A stretch of 60,663 bases of DNA from an uncultured Muribaculaceae bacterium (lineage in GTDB: Bacteria > Bacteroidota > Bacteroidia > Bacteroidales > Muribaculaceae). The notes under the pieces were generated by a model. That model searched no databases and was not told the DNA's origin. It saw nothing but the letters and a program-made list of their open reading frames with translations. A program made the translations under genes and the position numbers. The stretch spans positions 1 to 60,663 of the forward strand of contig CAJUKX010000016.1 of assembly GCA_910586975.1 (NCBI GenBank). Direction: 5' to 3'. This document shows positions 31,466 to 40,197 of the stretch, piece after piece (within the stretch, counting starts at the first letter, position 1; the number at the start of each line of letters is the position of its first letter).

Positions 31466-33346
31466 TTAGTTATCATAATATACTTGCATATTGCAATTTT
31501 TGCAATCAAATTCAAGCCTCAGGCGACCAATCGGCGCTTCGAGGTATAAATCCTGCGGCAATTTGTCGCGGTCGGCCGTTTTGAGACATGCCCCGAGCGA
31601 CCGGCGCAGGCAATAGCGCGTGGTCATCACCCTTACGCTCCCTTTTGCAGGACATACCTCTATAGCTTTTTCATTAATTTTAGCACCATGACCGCAATAG
31701 AATTCCTCTGACAGATGATTGGCTACATTATCATGGTAGGAAGTTGCCACGCAGCTCAACGCATCGGCTTCGAGCTGCGATTTTTTTCTGTAATGACGGT
31801 CATAGCGCATACGCCAGGCATCGTCGAGCAAACTGACTGCACTTCGGCGCAGGGCTGTGAGATCTTTCGACGGGACAAACACATCACCAAGTCTATCGTC
31901 AAGGTTTTCAAGCAAATATATCGTGTCGCCGAGACGTTCGAGTATCGAACGGCGTTGCCCTTCTTGCGGCGTACGGGCTGTATCTGAATATGTATTTTCG
32001 GTAGCGACACTTATGCTGTTGCCGCGTTCATCCGCTACATCGAGCACTATGCGGTGGTCTGCCGAGCGGCGCAGTGTCATAGTCAGAGCTATGCTACGGA
32101 TTGAGCTGTCTTTGCGCTCCATACGGGCTTCATGCTCAACATCGGCATTACGATACAGGGTGACACCGGCTCTTGCAGGCACCTTTGAGCCGGGAGCAGG
32201 ATACAGTGCGCTGCCATCAACTCTGTTGACTCTGAAACCTATATAATTGCCGCCTTCATCGAAATATCCTATTCCATCGCCGTTATTTACAGGCTCTGTA
32301 GCTTTGACAATCAATGCCTTGCCTTTTATCTGAATAGTCTTTGCAATGGGGCGCCCAATCCATTTGGGTGTTTTCCACGAACTGATGTTCGTATAATCTT
32401 TTACCTGAGAATTCAGAAAATAATCGGTGAATCCTCTGTTGAAGCTTCTGCTTGCATCGGGCTTGAAGTTCAGTGTGGTACGCCCATACGAAGCACGCAT
32501 CAGTCGTCCGCCGCTGTTTGCCACAATCTCGTCGAGAGCACGTGAATATGCCGCCGTTACGTTTTTAACATAGCTAACTGATTTCAGACGGCCTTCTATC
32601 TTGAACGAAGTGGCACCGGCATCGACAAGTTCTGCCAGTCGGCCAAGTCTGTTCATATCGGCCAACGACAGCCAATATCGCGTATCCGAGCCATTATCGG
32701 GAAGTTTCACCCTGCGGCCGACACTATCGGTAAGTTTGTACTGCAAACGACAGATTTGCGGACACTCGCCACGATTGGCCGAACGGCCGGTAAGCACAGC
32801 CCCCGCATGACAGTCGCCGCTGTAGCTCACACATAATGCACCGTGAACAAACACCTCGATCGATGCCTGATTTTGCTCAGCCGTATGCACTGCTTCTTTA
32901 ATCTGCTCAAGCGAAAACTCTCGTGGTACCACTATCTGCGAGAATCCGGCCTTTGCCAGCAGAGCTATCTTATCGGCCGTACGGGCGTCAGTCTGAGTCG
33001 AAGCATGCAATTCGATGGGCGGTATATCCATAGCGAGTATGCCAAGATCCTGCACAATGAGCGCATCTACTCCTATATCATAAAGCTGCTTGATAAGTGC
33101 CGAGACTTGTTCAAGCTCATTATCATATATTATTGTATTGAGGGTTACGTATACCCTCGCTCCGAACTTGTGTGCGTAATCAACCACTTGGGTCAGATCG
33201 TCGATAGAATTGCCGGCAGCGGCTCTGGCACCAAAGGCCGGAGCACCTATGTATACAGCATCGGCTCCATGGTCTATAGCCGCTATGGCTGTGGCCATAT
33301 CTCGCGCCGGTGCGAGCAATTCAAGTTTCCTGACCTTTACGTTCAT
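31466..33346 (-). CDS. U32 family protein (RlhA/TrhP-like RNA hydroxylation factor)
   Basis: A 626-aa protein with the U32 'collagenase-like' TIM-barrel domain at the N-terminus (LELLAPARDMATAIAAIDHG) and the conserved EVFVHGALCVSYSGDCH Cys block that is thought to bind an iron-sulfur cluster. C-terminal residues 400-626 add two further domains and a Cys-rich end (CPAKGS, FDCKNCNMQVYY). The length matches E. coli RlhA, which hydroxylates 23S rRNA C2501; the related TrhP acts on tRNA uridine-34. Which RNA applies here is not clear. The old 'peptidase' label is probably misleading. Two bp separate it from the upstream PHP gene. Confidence 0.85.
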   Translation of the reverse strand: MNVKVRKLELLAPARDMATAIAAIDHGADAVYIGAPAFGARAAAGNSIDDLTQVVDYAHKFGARVYVTLNTIIYDNELEQVSALIKQLYDIGVDALIVQDLGILAMDIPPIELHASTQTDARTADKIALLAKAGFSQIVVPREFSLEQIKEAVHTAEQNQASIEVFVHGALCVSYSGDCHAGAVLTGRSANRGECPQICRLQYKLTDSVGRRVKLPDNGSDTRYWLSLADMNRLGRLAELVDAGATSFKIEGRLKSVSYVKNVTAAYSRALDEIVANSGGRLMRASYGRTTLNFKPDASRSFNRGFTDYFLNSQVKDYTNISSWKTPKWIGRPIAKTIQIKGKALIVKATEPVNNGDGIGYFDEGGNYIGFRVNRVDGSALYPAPGSKVPARAGVTLYRNADVEHEARMERKDSSIRSIALTMTLRRSADHRIVLDVADERGNSISVATENTYSDTARTPQEGQRRSILERLGDTIYLLENLDDRLGDVFVPSKDLTALRRSAVSLLDDAWRMRYDRHYRKKSQLEADALSCVATSYHDNVANHLSEEFYCGHGAKINEKAIEVCPAKGSVRVMTTRYCLRRSLGACLKTADRDKLPQDLYLEAPIGRLRLEFDCKNCNMQVYYDN

Positions 33347-33347
33347 T

Positions 33348-34157
33348 TCAAATCTCAGTTTTTAAAATTGCGAATGCTTCAGCACGGGAGGCATCAATAC
33401 GATCGGGATAGTGGGCGTCGCTGTTCACAACGAGTGTTACACCGGCATCAGCAAGCCGTTTCCAGTATCGCGGATTCGGGAAGAAACGTCCATGCTCCAC
33501 GTATGCCTTTGTGTTTATCTCCACTATCACACCGCTTTCAATGATGTGGGTGATATAGTCGTCCACTATGTCCTGATACCAGCCTTCGTCTTCTATTCCG
33601 GGTGAATAATATGATGCGTTCTGGGCTATCTTGTCGAAGTGGCCCAAGATGTCGAAACATCCGCGGTTGAGCATTTCGTTTGACGCTTCATAAAATTGCG
33701 AGACCACATAACGGATATCGTTGTGGAAATATTCTTCCATTTTCTTACGGAACGAATCAAAATGCCCGTCAACATCAACAAATTCGCCTTTTATGTCGCG
33801 GATAAAATGAACCGACCCTATGGAATAGTCCAGATTGAAATCGCTGAAAATCTGCGATGAAGGTCCGTATTCAGGTGAGAGGTAATCAATCTCCATTCCC
33901 TTATAAAAAAGGCATTTACCTTCGTGCAGCTTTCTCACACGCTCTATCTCGGTAGAATACTGAGAAACCGATTCCAAGCTCATATTGCATGGCGAAGGAA
34001 TATTGATAGGCGAGTGCGGCGAAAAACCAATATGCACAAAACCCGCGTCTGCGGCGGCCTGTGCCATTTCTTCAATAGAGGCACGGCCATCGCAGAACTG
34101 TGTGTGAGTATGGAAATTATACCTGTCGGTGAATTCGATTATCTCTCTGAAATTCAT
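33348..34157 (-). CDS. PHP-family histidinol-phosphatase-like phosphoesterase
   Basis: A 269-aa metal-dependent phosphoesterase of the PHP superfamily. Metal-binding HTHTQFCDG begins the barrel, IGFSPHSP, the acidic MEIDYL, IGSVHFI, ILGHFD and the C-terminal VNSDAHYP motifs supply further ligands. These match HisK-type histidinol-phosphatases, which dephosphorylate L-histidinol phosphate in histidine synthesis. No other his gene is in the window, so the physiological substrate is not certain. Located between floA (2 bp upstream) and U32 (1 bp downstream) in the minus-strand operon. Confidence 0.82.
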   Translation of the reverse strand: MNFREIIEFTDRYNFHTHTQFCDGRASIEEMAQAAADAGFVHIGFSPHSPINIPSPCNMSLESVSQYSTEIERVRKLHEGKCLFYKGMEIDYLSPEYGPSSQIFSDFNLDYSIGSVHFIRDIKGEFVDVDGHFDSFRKKMEEYFHNDIRYVVSQFYEASNEMLNRGCFDILGHFDKIAQNASYYSPGIEDEGWYQDIVDDYITHIIESGVIVEINTKAYVEHGRFFPNPRYWKRLADAGVTLVVNSDAHYPDRIDASRAEAFAILKTEI

Positions 34158-34159
34158 GA

Positions 34160-35146
34160 TTATTTAGCGGGCGAACCGAGCGGATTGTCTTCAGCTATTG
34201 AATCGCGCATCTTGGTGTCGGCCTCAACATTTTTAAGACGATAATAATCCATGATACCCAGATTGCCTTCGGTGAATGCACGGGCCATGGCTCGCGGCAG
34301 TTCCGACTCGGCTTCAATCACTTTTGCACGTGCTTCCTGAGCCTTGGCCTTCATTTCCTGTTCGAGAGCTATAGCCATGGCACGGCGTTCCTCGGCCTTG
34401 GCCTGAGCAATGTTCTTGTCGGCCTGTGCCTGGTCTATCTGAAGCACGGCGCCGATGTTCTTACCTATATCAATATCGGCTATATCAATTGAGAGAATCT
34501 CAAATGCAGTACCTGAGTCAAGACCTTTGCTCAACACAAGTTTTGAGATTGAATCGGGGTTTTCAAGCACCTGCTTGTGCGACTCTGACGAGCCAATTGA
34601 CGATACGATACCTTCGCCTACACGGGCAAGCACTGTATCTTCTCCGGCACCGCCCACGAGCTGACGTATATTGGCGCGTACGGTAACACGGGCCTTGGCT
34701 ATAAGCTGAATGCCATCCTTGGCAACGGCTGTTACCGGCGGAGTGTCAATCACCTTGGGGTTAACACTCATCTGCACAGCCTGAAATACATCGCGTCCGG
34801 CGAGGTCGATAGCTGTGGCCATCTTGAATCCAAGGGGGATATTTGCTTTAGATGCAGAAACCAGCGCATGCACCACTCGCTCGGGATTACCACCGGCGAG
34901 GTAGTGGGCTTCGAGGTCATCGCGGGTCACGTCTGACAGACCGGCCTTGTGAGCTTCAATCAAAGCTCTTACGATGAGCGAAGCCGGCACCTGACGGATT
35001 CGCATCAGCACAAGCTGAAGCAGCGATATACGTACACCGCTCACCCGTGCCGAGATCCACAGGAAGAAGGGGCAGTAGTAAAAGAACACGCACAGCAGGA
35101 CTACTAATGCGACTGCCAATAATATTATTGTTAGTTCCATACGCAA
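34160..35146 (-). CDS. floA: Flotillin-like protein FloA
   Basis: A 328-aa protein of the UPF0365/FloA family. It has one N-terminal membrane-embedded hairpin (residues 5-30), a conserved SPFH-like middle (VMSVNPKVIDTPPVTAVAKDGIQL, a family signature) and a long helical C-terminal part rich in Ala, Glu and Lys (about 220-310). It scaffolds ordered membrane patches in bacteria and may influence signalling and protease complexes. Start could be 35146 or 35140 (MEL). Eight bp after the PD40/TPR gene, which is a common partner of envelope-organising operons. Confidence 0.93.
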   Translation of the reverse strand: MRMELTIILLAVALVVLLCVFFYYCPFFLWISARVSGVRISLLQLVLMRIRQVPASLIVRALIEAHKAGLSDVTRDDLEAHYLAGGNPERVVHALVSASKANIPLGFKMATAIDLAGRDVFQAVQMSVNPKVIDTPPVTAVAKDGIQLIAKARVTVRANIRQLVGGAGEDTVLARVGEGIVSSIGSSESHKQVLENPDSISKLVLSKGLDSGTAFEILSIDIADIDIGKNIGAVLQIDQAQADKNIAQAKAEERRAMAIALEQEMKAKAQEARAKVIEAESELPRAMARAFTEGNLGIMDYYRLKNVEADTKMRDSIAEDNPLGSPAK

Positions 35147-35153
35147 GATTTTT

Positions 35154-36554
35154 TTAACGTGATAATTCTATTTTTATGGCTTTATTTTTAAGGTTTTGCT
35201 CGCGCTGACGGGCATTTTTAAGATTCCGTTCAAGGTCGAGTATACGGTCGGCTTGCGCTCTGTCGCCATTGGCGTATGACCGGCGCAGCTTGCTCAATTC
35301 GGCATTGATGTTATTGATTTCGGCGCGTGCATTAAGAGCCTCGGCCATAGCACGGCGGGCATCTTGCGAGCGAAAATCAGAGATGGAGGTATATATCCGT
35401 TTGGCTGACCCTACGGGCAACGCGAATTCAGCTTTGCCTTTGGATGCAAGATTGTTTTCCATCTTTGAATAATCAACCGCCTCAGGTATTTCAGGATATG
35501 TTGCGCCCTGCTCGCGTGTGAGCGAGATGTCGCTCAGTGTTGCCAACGCTATGAGATTCTCGTCATCGTCGGCAACATTCACACGGGTTTCCGACGGCAC
35601 AAACACATATATAGTGAGCTTGCCGGGAATACGGTTGCGGTCGGTTGCCCACCAGCCAAGGCCGGTCAATTCGTCGATAGCGAGCAGATAATCGTCGTAG
35701 GGCGAATTATACGGCATACCTATATTCTGGGGCTGCAAGAAGTTGCCTTCATCGTCAGGACGGGTAAGAAAAATGTCATATCCACCCAATGACTCATCAC
35801 CGTCGTTGGCAAAATACAGAGTCATGCCGTCTGACAGCATGAATGGATACTCGGCATTACCACCGCCTGCAAGGTTGTCGCCCGGCAGCGGTGCAGGATG
35901 GTCAATAGAACCGTCATCAAGAATATCTGCCCCCATCAACACAAAATTGCCAAGCGAATCGGGCTCTGAGTACAGTATTCTTGTTTCGTTCTGAGGTATG
36001 AAAGCCACCTCGGCATCGGGTAAATCAATCATGGCACCCGAGACAAGACGGCCGGCTCCGGGTGCAATACGGTATGCCTTGAAAAAATCTTCGGCATCCA
36101 CAACGATTGAATCAATAACGGCAATCTTCTCCACGCGGCTCATCATGTTTTCCATGAGAACTGTGCGTCGGCGTTCTTCCTCTATGTCGGCAGGAACAGA
36201 TTTTTTCTTTTTGACAAGGCGTTCTTCATAGCTGTCGTAATAATCACGCGCTTCATCAGGGCGATATTCATCGCGTGCTATGCGAGCAAGAAGCAAAGCG
36301 GCCTCGGCCACACCCCTGTCGTCGGCTTTTTCAAGCGGAGCTATAGCCTCGGCATTACGGCCCATAGCCACAAGTGTGGCACCGAGCCAATAGTTGGAGC
36401 TGCCGTCGCGAGGCGACTTTTTCACCAACTGCTGCAGGCGTTGGAGCGCAGCGGCATATTCGCCTTTGTTATACAGCGCTTTTGCTTCATCAATGGGTGC
36501 GCCCATCACAGGCAGTGCGATTGCCAATAATATGTATAAGAAGATTTTTTTCAT
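35154..36554 (-). CDS. Secreted TPR and PD40 (beta-propeller-like) repeat protein
   Basis: A 466-aa exported protein. Signal peptide 1-18 (KKIFLYILLAIALPVMG); TPR-type helices about 20-105 (EAKALYNKGEYAAALQRLQQL); PD40/WD40-like propeller segments about 180-330 with YFANDGDESLGGYDIFLT; C-terminal coiled coil about 400-466, rich in Arg, Asn, Leu. This architecture recalls OmpA-associated envelope proteins but the OmpA domain is missing. An upstream in-frame start at 36587 precedes an untypical N-terminus, so ATG 36554 is preferred. First gene of the operon with floA. Confidence 0.8.
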   Translation of the reverse strand: MKKIFLYILLAIALPVMGAPIDEAKALYNKGEYAAALQRLQQLVKKSPRDGSSNYWLGATLVAMGRNAEAIAPLEKADDRGVAEAALLLARIARDEYRPDEARDYYDSYEERLVKKKKSVPADIEEERRRTVLMENMMSRVEKIAVIDSIVVDAEDFFKAYRIAPGAGRLVSGAMIDLPDAEVAFIPQNETRILYSEPDSLGNFVLMGADILDDGSIDHPAPLPGDNLAGGGNAEYPFMLSDGMTLYFANDGDESLGGYDIFLTRPDDEGNFLQPQNIGMPYNSPYDDYLLAIDELTGLGWWATDRNRIPGKLTIYVFVPSETRVNVADDDENLIALATLSDISLTREQGATYPEIPEAVDYSKMENNLASKGKAEFALPVGSAKRIYTSISDFRSQDARRAMAEALNARAEINNINAELSKLRRSYANGDRAQADRILDLERNLKNARQREQNLKNKAIKIELSR

Positions 36555-36677
36555 ATAATTATCAGCTGACAAAACATCAGCCCCCAAAATTACGAAAATT
36601 CCGGTAAATTTCCAAATCTAAAAGCTGCGGCATTGCCGCTTATTAATGAAAGACTACTACTTAGACCTTATTTAACA

Positions 36678-37130
36678 TTATAGCCCGTATTGAGCCAAGT
36701 GCTCAGCGCTTTCCCTCGGGCTTTCCTTGATTGTACCTATTATCAATTCTACATCATACGCATCCATCTCGCCCAAGTAGCTCCATTCATTGAATTTATG
36801 TGGATACGCTCTTTTGAGCTGAATACAATCTACAAAAGAATCATACCGTAAAAACGGATATTTTGACTGCTTTACAGGCATGTGGTACATCTTGATATGA
36901 CCGGGGAGATTTTTGTTGATTTGCGAATTGATAATAACTCCACCATACGCAACGCCTTCAGCATCAAAACCAAGAACAACGAAATACTTATCTCTCGATG
37001 AGTCACCCGCTTTTGGCTTGATTCCGTTAACCTCAGTCATAGTCATTTTGTAGACATCGCCTACTTTAACCGTTCGGGCAGCTAAACGCGAAAGCTCATC
37101 ACCATTGAGAACATCTGAAATTTTCATCAT
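36678..37130 (-). CDS. Candidate toxin of a Panacea-type toxin-antitoxin pair (MazF/PemK-like barrel possible)
   Basis: A 150-aa soluble protein. Its pattern VGDVYKMTM, YFVVLGFD, GGVIIN, then SFVDCIQL and YLGEMDAYDVELIIG is reminiscent of the MazF/PemK barrel, in which GD.Y, ...vl...., .. DS.v.c.ql and LG.l...d follow in that order. The usual MazF Arg-containing active-site segment is not clearly seen, so this is only a fold-level suggestion. The start overlaps the stop of the Panacea-domain gene by 4 bp, the spacing typical of TA pairs with antitoxin first. No function can be assigned with certainty. Confidence 0.5.
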   Translation of the reverse strand: MMKISDVLNGDELSRLAARTVKVGDVYKMTMTEVNGIKPKAGDSSRDKYFVVLGFDAEGVAYGGVIINSQINKNLPGHIKMYHMPVKQSKYPFLRYDSFVDCIQLKRAYPHKFNEWSYLGEMDAYDVELIIGTIKESPRESAEHLAQYGL

Positions 37131-37684
37131 CTTAGTGACGCTTCAATTTGCAATTGCTCTTCTATATACTCCAACATAGACTCATCGGCATTCATGACTT
37201 TAGCCATTGAGATTGGAGAAATGACATTGGTGCCGTTTACACGTCTGTTTGCCTCATCCCATGCCGCATCATGCGATTTTCTCATAAGCTGTCCAAAAGT
37301 CATGGAGTCATGTTCTGATATGGACTGATCCAACGCATCAATTTCTGACTTTGAAAGAAAATTCACATTAGCTTCTCTGCGGGGAAGCAGAACATTTGGC
37401 GCATCTTCTCCTGCTACCTGAACAACCTCTGACAATTCCTCGGAAAGCTTCATACGCGAGTGTCCAAGTTCTTTTAACGCGTCGTATAGGTGTGAGGGAA
37501 CGGGACCATATTTCAGTGCACGGAACTCATCAGGCACAATGCAACTGCCCCATTTTGCGAGATGGCTCATCTCTGCAAAATAGAGAATCTTGAAAACATG
37601 GTAAAAGTCAATTCCCCCTGTTTTACAAAGAATATACAGAACTAACTCAGTGAGTTTTTTGCTGTCATAATCAGTCATCGGCAT
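37127..37684 (-). CDS. Panacea-domain (DUF4065) protein, antitoxin-type
   Basis: A 185-aa protein with the Panacea domain (DUF4065, SocA-like) at residues about 10-120: LTELVLYILCKTGGIDF, HVFKILYFAEMSHLA and FRALKYGPVPSHLYD. In described systems this domain is a promiscuous antitoxin paired with varied toxins, and SocA of Caulobacter acts as an adaptor for SocB degradation. It is upstream of, and overlaps by 4 bp, the candidate toxin. A TTG at 37699 is in frame, but ATG 37684 or 37678 is likelier. The domain call is good; the antitoxin role is by family. Confidence 0.85.
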   Translation of the reverse strand: MPMTDYDSKKLTELVLYILCKTGGIDFYHVFKILYFAEMSHLAKWGSCIVPDEFRALKYGPVPSHLYDALKELGHSRMKLSEELSEVVQVAGEDAPNVLLPRREANVNFLSKSEIDALDQSISEHDSMTFGQLMRKSHDAAWDEANRRVNGTNVISPISMAKVMNADESMLEYIEEQLQIEASLR

Positions 37685-37778
37685 TTGTCCTTTTTTCAAA
37701 CTAACGTATTAATTTCCAATAGGGTTTAATCAGTCAACAAATTTATCAAATATTTTGCAAAAGTCAAAATATTAAAAG

Positions 37779-40040
37779 TTAATATTTTATTTCATCCCAT
37801 GCAGGGGGCTCAGTGCCCATGAGTTGTTTCACAAAAAAGTCAAATCGTTTATGATCTCCGTAAGCCTCGCCCATGGTGTGGCGGGCACCGGGAATCACTA
37901 CCAGCTCAAAGGGTTTATTGGCCTTGATAAGGGCGTTGGCCACCTGCATGGTTGAGGCGGGGTCTACGTTATCGTCCAACTCACCTACAACGAGCATCAG
38001 CGGACGCCTCAGCAGATGTGCGTTGGCCACGTTTGAACACTCCTCATAACTTTTATCCACAGGGTAACCCATCCACAATTCATTCCACCATATCTTGTCC
38101 ATGCGGTTGTCATGACATCCGCATGCCGAATATGCGGCTTTGTAAAAATCAGGGTAAAGCAACAGAGCGTTTGTCGACTCCTGCCCTCCGGCCGAGCTAC
38201 CGTAGATACCCAGATTTTCAATATCCATCTCAGGGTACTTGGCAGCCGCTGCCTTTATCCACTCTATATGGTCGGGAAGACCGGCATCCTTGAGGTTCTT
38301 GTAACATACGTTTTCAAATTCACGGCTTCTGAACGACGTAGACATACCATCTACCATCACCACGATAAACCCGAGTTCGGCCATAGGTGTTAGCCAGTGG
38401 TTGTAGGGCAAAAATGATTTGGGTACATATTGATTGCCGGGACCTTGATAGATGTATTCTATAACAGGATATTTCTTTGAAGGGTCAAAATTAGACGGAC
38501 GCTGTATCACGCCCCACATCAGGGTTTTACCGTCGCGTCCGGGAGCTGCAAACACCTCGGGTGCGCGCCAACCGTTGGCAAGAAGCTTGGAGATATCGGC
38601 GCGTTCCAACTCACTGATCAGGCTTCCGTCAACGCCGCTGCGCAGCACTGCTACCGGAGCTTCCTCAGGGGTAGAGACCACATCTACCAGATACTTCATA
38701 TCGGGTGAAAAACGCGCCTTGTGGTTGCCGGCGGCAGGAGTAAGATCCTCCATTCCGCTGCCATCGAAATTAATGCTGTAATACCTTATGTTATAGGGAT
38801 CTTCATCTGTATTCACGCCATTGGCCGAGAAGTAAATCTTACCGTTTTCCTCATCTACTTTTTGAATATCGCGCACGTACCACTGACCTTTGGTAATCTG
38901 TGCCATGGGGGTACCGGTTGCCATATCATACATATACAGATGATTCCAGTTGTCGCGCTCGCTCATCCATATCATACGTTTGCCATCGTTGAGTATGTGT
39001 CGGAAATATCGGGGATAATTCACATATTTGTCTGACGTTTCTTCAACCAACACCTTCACACTGTCGGTGGCCGCATCAAGCTCAAGCACACGATATACCT
39101 TGTGCCCTCTTTGATTATAATCAAATATGAAGCCGCTGCTGTCATCTTTCCACCTCATGTTAGTGATATCATACTGATTGGCAAACAGATCGGTAGCCGG
39201 GATGGAGGCATGTGCGGTTTCAACATCAAAAACACAAGGCACCTTGAAGCGCAATTCATCTCCGGGCTTTGCGTATTCCTGCTTATGCAGCTTGGGCTGT
39301 AGCCTGTCGGCCGGCGACGACTCCACATAATATACATATCGCTTCTGGGCCGGACGAATTTTACAACTTGCAACCTTCTTGCTGTCGGGACTCCAATATA
39401 TCCACGAGGAATAATAATTGCCATCCGTACCGTCGTTGCTCAGCTGTTGTTCGCTACCGGTTTCCAGATTCTTCACATACACGTTTGAATTCTTTATGTA
39501 TGCTTCAAAACGGCCGTCGGGCGAAACCATTGGCGGTGCATCTTTCTCTTCATTCACCACCATCCAGTGTGGAGCATCATGATGCCGTTTTTCCGGCTCT
39601 CCGAGGTCTACAAGCGTATTCTTTGCAGGCACATAATTCCAATTGTGTCCGCCGAAAGCAAAAGAAACGGTGTCGCCCATAGCCGATACTTTCATCCCTC
39701 TGAGGTCGGGCTTCTCAATATCACACTCCTTTCCCGAAGCTTTCACGAGTTTAGCCACAAGCTTCTGTTTGTCAAACAGCTCACGGGTCTTGCGTGTAGC
39801 TGCGTTGACAAGCACATAATCGCGTCCGCCAGGGGTGTTGCGCTCATACCAGAACTCGGGTTTTCCGCTGAGCCACACAGCGTTTACATCGCTGTAATAT
39901 ACATTGGATGGCGAGAAATCGCGCCTTGATTGGTAAGCACGGTTATAGTCTTCGAGTGTGCCCTGCGCGCCCGCCGACAGTGCCTGCGCCGATGCTGCAA
40001 GGACGATTATATATGTCTTAAAAGAACCAAAAATACCCAT
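37779..40040 (-). CDS. Secreted S9 family prolyl peptidase (dipeptidyl-peptidase IV-like)
   Basis: A 753-aa exported serine peptidase. Signal peptide about 1-25; DPP-IV N-terminal propeller about 30-470; alpha/beta hydrolase domain about 500-753. The nucleophile elbow is YGSSAGGQES rather than the GWSYGG of classic DPP-IV; Asp lies in ELDDNVDP and His in GARHTMG. The block ACGCHDNRMDKIWWNE is the mark of a distinct Bacteroidota clade. It cleaves dipeptides or similar from peptides in the periplasm. Start: the promoter's predicted +1 is near 40061, so ATG 40040 (MGIFGSF) is more plausible than 40058. Confidence 0.9.
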   Translation of the reverse strand: MGIFGSFKTYIIVLAASAQALSAGAQGTLEDYNRAYQSRRDFSPSNVYYSDVNAVWLSGKPEFWYERNTPGGRDYVLVNAATRKTRELFDKQKLVAKLVKASGKECDIEKPDLRGMKVSAMGDTVSFAFGGHNWNYVPAKNTLVDLGEPEKRHHDAPHWMVVNEEKDAPPMVSPDGRFEAYIKNSNVYVKNLETGSEQQLSNDGTDGNYYSSWIYWSPDSKKVASCKIRPAQKRYVYYVESSPADRLQPKLHKQEYAKPGDELRFKVPCVFDVETAHASIPATDLFANQYDITNMRWKDDSSGFIFDYNQRGHKVYRVLELDAATDSVKVLVEETSDKYVNYPRYFRHILNDGKRMIWMSERDNWNHLYMYDMATGTPMAQITKGQWYVRDIQKVDEENGKIYFSANGVNTDEDPYNIRYYSINFDGSGMEDLTPAAGNHKARFSPDMKYLVDVVSTPEEAPVAVLRSGVDGSLISELERADISKLLANGWRAPEVFAAPGRDGKTLMWGVIQRPSNFDPSKKYPVIEYIYQGPGNQYVPKSFLPYNHWLTPMAELGFIVVMVDGMSTSFRSREFENVCYKNLKDAGLPDHIEWIKAAAAKYPEMDIENLGIYGSSAGGQESTNALLLYPDFYKAAYSACGCHDNRMDKIWWNELWMGYPVDKSYEECSNVANAHLLRRPLMLVVGELDDNVDPASTMQVANALIKANKPFELVVIPGARHTMGEAYGDHKRFDFFVKQLMGTEPPAWDEIKY

Positions 40041-40067
40041 TTTAGAATAATTTTTCATAATTTTCTA

Positions 40068-40098
40068 CAAAGATAGTGACTTTATACAAGTTGACAAA
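40068..40098 (-). promoter_or_regulatory. Promoter of the S9 peptidase gene
   Basis: On the minus strand TATCTTTG (40068-40075) with TTTG (40095-40098) 19 bp upstream. The predicted start near 40061 leaves about 20 nt before ATG 40040. Confidence 0.7.
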
Positions 40099-40110
40099 AC
40101 CTTATCATAC

Positions 40111-40159
40111 CACAAAGCCCCGCCAACCGGAGAAAAACCGGAAATGGCAGGGCTTTGTG
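40111..40159 (-). terminator. Hairpin after rho
   Basis: CACAAAGCCC (40111-40120) pairs with GGGCTTTGTG (40150-40159), with inner GCCA/TGGC and CCGG/CCGG pairs. It lies downstream of the rho stop codon (40198) on the minus strand. There is no T-run, so it may need Rho or act as a 3' stabiliser. Confidence 0.6.
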
Positions 40160-40197
40160 ATTATTAACGAGATTGCTTTTCAGCAACCGCCAATGTA

